Below, piece after piece: positions 50,286 through 53,971 of a stretch of DNA of 53,971 bases. How positions within the stretch are numbered: position 1 is the first letter of the stretch; the number at the start of each line of letters is the position of its first letter. The translations under genes were made by a program, and so were the position numbers. A model generated the notes under the pieces. It did no database searches. It had not been told where the DNA came from and was given only the letters and a program-made list of their open reading frames with translations. This stretch comes from Spirochaetales bacterium (lineage in GTDB: Bacteria; Spirochaetota; Spirochaetia; DSM-27196; Salinispiraceae): the NCBI GenBank assembly GCA_009991955.1, contig JAACWS010000054.1, positions 1-53,971 on the forward strand, given 5' to 3'.

Positions 50286-51462
50286 CTAACCTCCCGAGAG
50301 TTTCTTCAAATACCGCCGGTTCTTTTAACAGACTTATTACCAAAGTTGAATCGTCCTCCATCCCGTACAAATATCCCGGATGGGTGTAAATACCTTGTCT
50401 ATTTACCAACTCGAGGGCTGTCGCCTCGTCTTCCCGTCCATCGCCTAAGGGTAAAATCCGGTGAATGCCCCCCTCGACACCCTTTCTCCCCCCGCCCCAA
50501 GCAATTCCGGTCAGCCTATGAAAGGTGTTGGCATTGACCCGAAGCACCTCTTGGATTTTCCCGGTTACTCCCCCGGGCTCCAAGCTCCGGTGCAAAAGCC
50601 CGGGCAGTAAGAACTGAGAAAGGGAACTGCAGCTGAGGTAGGTATCGTAGGCCAGTTCTAACCGCTCGTTCCACACCTTGGGTAGGTTTATGCCCCCAAT
50701 CCAGCTGAGCTTAAGATCTGGCGATGCGCAGAGTTTGGAAATCCCATTGATAAGAAAAATTGGTGGCCCAGTGTAAGTAGGGGAGAAGGGAGGAAGAACT
50801 GGTGCCCCCATGGTGGCCCCGGTCGATACCACACTCGAGGAAACTCCATCCCTGTCGGGAAACTGCAAAAACTCCCCAAAGACCTCGTCCCAAATAATCG
50901 CCAGGTCATAATCCTTGGCTAAGGAGAGAATGGACCCAAGAACCTCGGTACCCAATACCGAACCACAGGGATTGTTTGGACTTATAAGGACCAAAAATCG
51001 AGTTGTCGGCTGAATGAGGGCCTCAAGGACCTCTAGGTCTGGCTGCCACTCCAAGGACCGCTCGAGGGGATAAAAGTCCGGTTCTAGACCTACATACCCT
51101 GCCAGGTCCTCGAACAACGGATACCCAGGTAGGGGCAGAAGAATTCGGTCTCCCGGGTCCGCCAGTTGGGAAAACAGCAAGGAGTAGGACTCGCTGGACC
51201 CAGCGGTCAGAAGCATTTGCTCAGGGTTTAGAGCCATTCCCCGTTCGGCGTAGTACTCGACTATAGCCTGTCGGGCCTCCAGGCTGCCCCGGGGGTCGGG
51301 ACTGTAGCGGCGACTGGCAAAGTACCGGGCCGCATCCTCGGTCAGCCCTTTGATATCAGGCAAGAATCCATTGGCATGAAAATCGCTATCGATGAGGTTT
51401 ACCCAAGGTTTGCCCGAGGACTTCCGTTGTTCTAAGGCCCGCTGAAGGGCATTGGTTTCCAT
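50269..51462 (-). CDS. Class I/II PLP-dependent aminotransferase
   Basis: A 397-residue fold-type I aminotransferase. The PLP-phosphate region SSESYSLLFSQL, LISPNNPCGSVLG and IWDEVFGEF are all present, and the Schiff-base Lys is about residue 243 in NGISKLCASP. ATG 51462 is preceded by AAGAAGG and fits the family's start, whereas a longer open frame runs upstream through a terminator and GC-rich spacer and is not credible. The substrate cannot be stated; it resembles aspartate/alanine-type or MalY-like enzymes. It follows the enolase terminator, so it probably has its own promoter. Confidence 0.9.
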   Translation of the reverse strand: METNALQRALEQRKSSGKPWVNLIDSDFHANGFLPDIKGLTEDAARYFASRRYSPDPRGSLEARQAIVEYYAERGMALNPEQMLLTAGSSESYSLLFSQLADPGDRILLPLPGYPLFEDLAGYVGLEPDFYPLERSLEWQPDLEVLEALIQPTTRFLVLISPNNPCGSVLGTEVLGSILSLAKDYDLAIIWDEVFGEFLQFPDRDGVSSSVVSTGATMGAPVLPPFSPTYTGPPIFLINGISKLCASPDLKLSWIGGINLPKVWNERLELAYDTYLSCSSLSQFLLPGLLHRSLEPGGVTGKIQEVLRVNANTFHRLTGIAWGGGRKGVEGGIHRILPLGDGREDEATALELVNRQGIYTHPGYLYGMEDDSTLVISLLKEPAVFEETLGRLVKHLD

Positions 51463-51825
51463 AGATCCTTCTTGGCCTACCAGGGTATCAAAAGGGCACA
51501 AAAAAACCCAGCGGGGTCCGCTGGGTTCGCACTCATGTCGCTGGGTCGTCGTGTTGCAGGCCTCTATGCTGCAGGTCTCGGCTCTACGCGGCCGGCGGCC
51601 GGTTGTTGGTGCCTCGGCCGGTTCTGGGCGCACCCCTTGGCTCGCCCGTGGCCCTTCGGCCTCGGTTCTGCCCGTCGCACAACAAAACGCCAACCACCCA
51701 GATGCCCGCTAACCTCGCTGGCCGCGACGCTCACTTGCCCCTCGGCCCACGTGGCTGCAACGGACCAAGCCAACGGTGCGCCGGACCAGGTCCGTGGTGC
51801 TCCCGGCCCGCCGTCAGACTCCGCC
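51463..51825. other. 363-bp non-coding GC-rich region downstream of enolase
   Basis: Nothing protein-coding is supported here. A terminator lies at 51500-51527, and 51528-51825 is strikingly GC-rich, with many short inverted segments such as GCGGCCGGCGGCCGG and GGACCAGGTCC. Because the terminator is at the far end, this sequence should be transcribed as a long structured 3' tail of the eno mRNA. I see no match to tmRNA, RNase P, 6S or tRNA signatures. Confidence 0.55.
51500..51527 (-). terminator. Strong Rho-independent terminator of the eno transcript
   Basis: A perfect 10-bp stem (AACCCAGCGG with CCGCTGGGTT, loop GGT) at 51505-51527 is followed on the minus strand by a T-run (51506-51500). 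It ends leftward transcription about 300 bp after the eno stop and just before the aminotransferase gene. Confidence 0.92.
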
Positions 51826-53180
<1,355 letters not shown>

Positions 53181-53218
53181 GTCTTGGGGGTTCCCCCGGC
53201 CCTCTGGGAGCTCTCGTT

Positions 53219-53245
53219 GGACCCTCCGCCTTAGGCGTAGGGTCC
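53219..53245. repeat. 27-nt near-perfect inverted repeat
   Basis: GGACCCT pairs with AGGGTCC and, after one mismatch, CGCC pairs with GGCG around a TTA loop. No T-run follows. It could be an RNA stem or a remnant of a small repetitive element. Confidence 0.6.
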
Positions 53246-53566
53246 CCATACCACCGCCGGGGTCGGGTACTCCGGTCCAACTCCTCGGCCCCGGAAAAGA
53301 CTAATCAGGAATCAGGCAACCCTTGGACTGTTCGACTCTCTCGTCACCCGGGGCCTGTGGGGTTTCCCCTGCGCCCCCTAACCCGCTGGGTCAGGGGTGC
53401 GAAATGTGGGGAAAGTTTCCGTTTTATTTGTTTTTCATCCGGGACCTCTGTAAACCCCTATTCTTAATCGGCTTAGGTTCTTAAGTCATTGCAGTGCAAT
53501 GACCAACTTTGCCAGAAAACTAGATTATAGAGGTCCCCTCATCTTAATATATGTTAAAATCATGAA

Positions 53567-53971
53567 ATGAAAAAATTATTCATTTTAATCTTATTACTTA
53601 TTGTTTCTATGGTGGCTATCATGGCGCAGGAAACCACATGGACCACAGATACAAGTATCGACTTGATGACTGACAAAGAAACGTTTGTAATAATTGGTAT
53701 GGCAGTGGTTTCACAACAAACTTTAAGAACACCCGGTATTGTAATTCGTAAAATCAACGATGATTTGGATGTCTATATCGTATGGGGCGGGTATTCAATG
53801 GAAGAAGAGGGCATGATTTCTGTGCGTTTTGGTTCAGTTGAACCCGTTCGTCTTCGATTTACCCTAAGTACTGATGACGAAGCAACTTTTGTAAGGGAGC
53901 CAAATGATTTTCTGAAATCAATAGCCCTCTTAGGACCCGATGACACAATCACAATTCAAGCACAAAGAGCA
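53567..53971 (+). CDS. Exported protein, truncated by window edge, unknown
   Basis: The first 135 codons of an AT-rich gene. A signal peptide is clear (KKLFILILLLIVSMVAIMAQ, cleavage near residue 20), followed by a beta-rich mature part (LMTDKETFVIIGMAV, DDLDVYIVWGGYS). TAAAAT ends 6 nt before ATG 53567, a possible leaderless start without a visible -35. Base composition is clearly more AT-rich than other genes in the window, which may mean horizontal transfer. I recognise no family. Confidence 0.7.
   Translation, partial: MKKLFILILLLIVSMVAIMAQETTWTTDTSIDLMTDKETFVIIGMAVVSQQTLRTPGIVIRKINDDLDVYIVWGGYSMEEEGMISVRFGSVEPVRLRFTLSTDDEATFVREPNDFLKSIALLGPDDTITIQAQRA

Noticed and set aside
51463..51693. 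N-terminal extension of the aminotransferase to 51693
   Set aside because: It would translate through a perfect terminator hairpin and GC-rich spacer. The ATG at 51462 has a ribosome site and fits the family start.

Overview
The window reads like chromosomal DNA from a free-living, carbohydrate-fermenting bacterium, most probably a spirochaete (Spirochaetia). This is inferred from gene content, not from a search. The content includes a PPi-type phosphofructokinase, a MurA with Asp in place of the catalytic Cys (known in Borrelia and a few other lineages), several partner-switching signalling proteins, paired Trk/Ktr potassium systems and starch/glycogen enzymes. No rRNA, tRNA, CRISPR array or insertion sequence was recognised. 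Genes are tightly packed, often with 4-bp start/stop overlaps, and run on both strands.

Layout. 0-4 kb: edge of a Bcp peroxiredoxin, then an M48 protease, a lipoprotein and a PAS/GAF-like protein, facing a small lipoprotein. 4-9.1 kb: a divergent ROK regulator and an operon for PPi-phosphofructokinase, a PIG-L/LmbE deacetylase, a SIS-domain isomerase/deaminase and a CBM9-like protein. I read this as an amino-sugar catabolic cassette. 9.2-11.3 kb: nucleotidyltransferase, SlyD-like PPIase and a BrnT/CopG-like toxin-antitoxin pair. 11.3-19 kb: glycogen phosphorylase, an unknown protein, and a five-gene leftward operon (exported protein, FxsA-like, RsbU-like phosphatase, STAS antagonist, HATPase anti-sigma-type kinase). 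19-22 kb: an SDR with a GC-rich insert, a STAS-zinc-ribbon fusion, PspA, and an intergenic region with two paired DnaA-box-like sites. 22-27 kb: YbjQ, anti-sigma-like protein and ECF sigma factor, opposite a three-gene membrane/TerB-J-domain locus. 27-31 kb: MurA, divergent from aspartokinase and threonine synthase. 31-37 kb: SRPBCC-TrkA-TrkH and KtrB-KtrA, back to back. 37-41.4 kb: PAS membrane protein, GH31 glucosidase, tocopherol-cyclase-like protein. 41.4-45 kb: ArsR-methyltransferase fusion, GAF histidine kinase and MATE exporter. 45-53 kb: MalQ, MetF, MetK, a GGDEF protein, an aminotransferase and enolase. The right edge turns AT-rich with a truncated exported protein.

How the genes fit together. 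Starch, glycogen and alpha-glucoside use (GlgP, MalQ, GH31) and amino-sugar use (the ROK cassette) feed glycolysis through PPi-PFK and enolase. MetK and MetF serve the methyl cycle, and LysC-ThrC serve threonine synthesis. Stress and envelope control is represented by two STAS proteins, an RsbU-like phosphatase, an ECF sigma factor and PspA.

The most general observation is regulatory. At about a dozen transcription-unit starts a sigma70-type -10 hexamer ends only 5-8 nt before the start codon, several with a good -35 at 17-18 bp. This predicts leaderless mRNAs for many genes, and it helps choose start codons.
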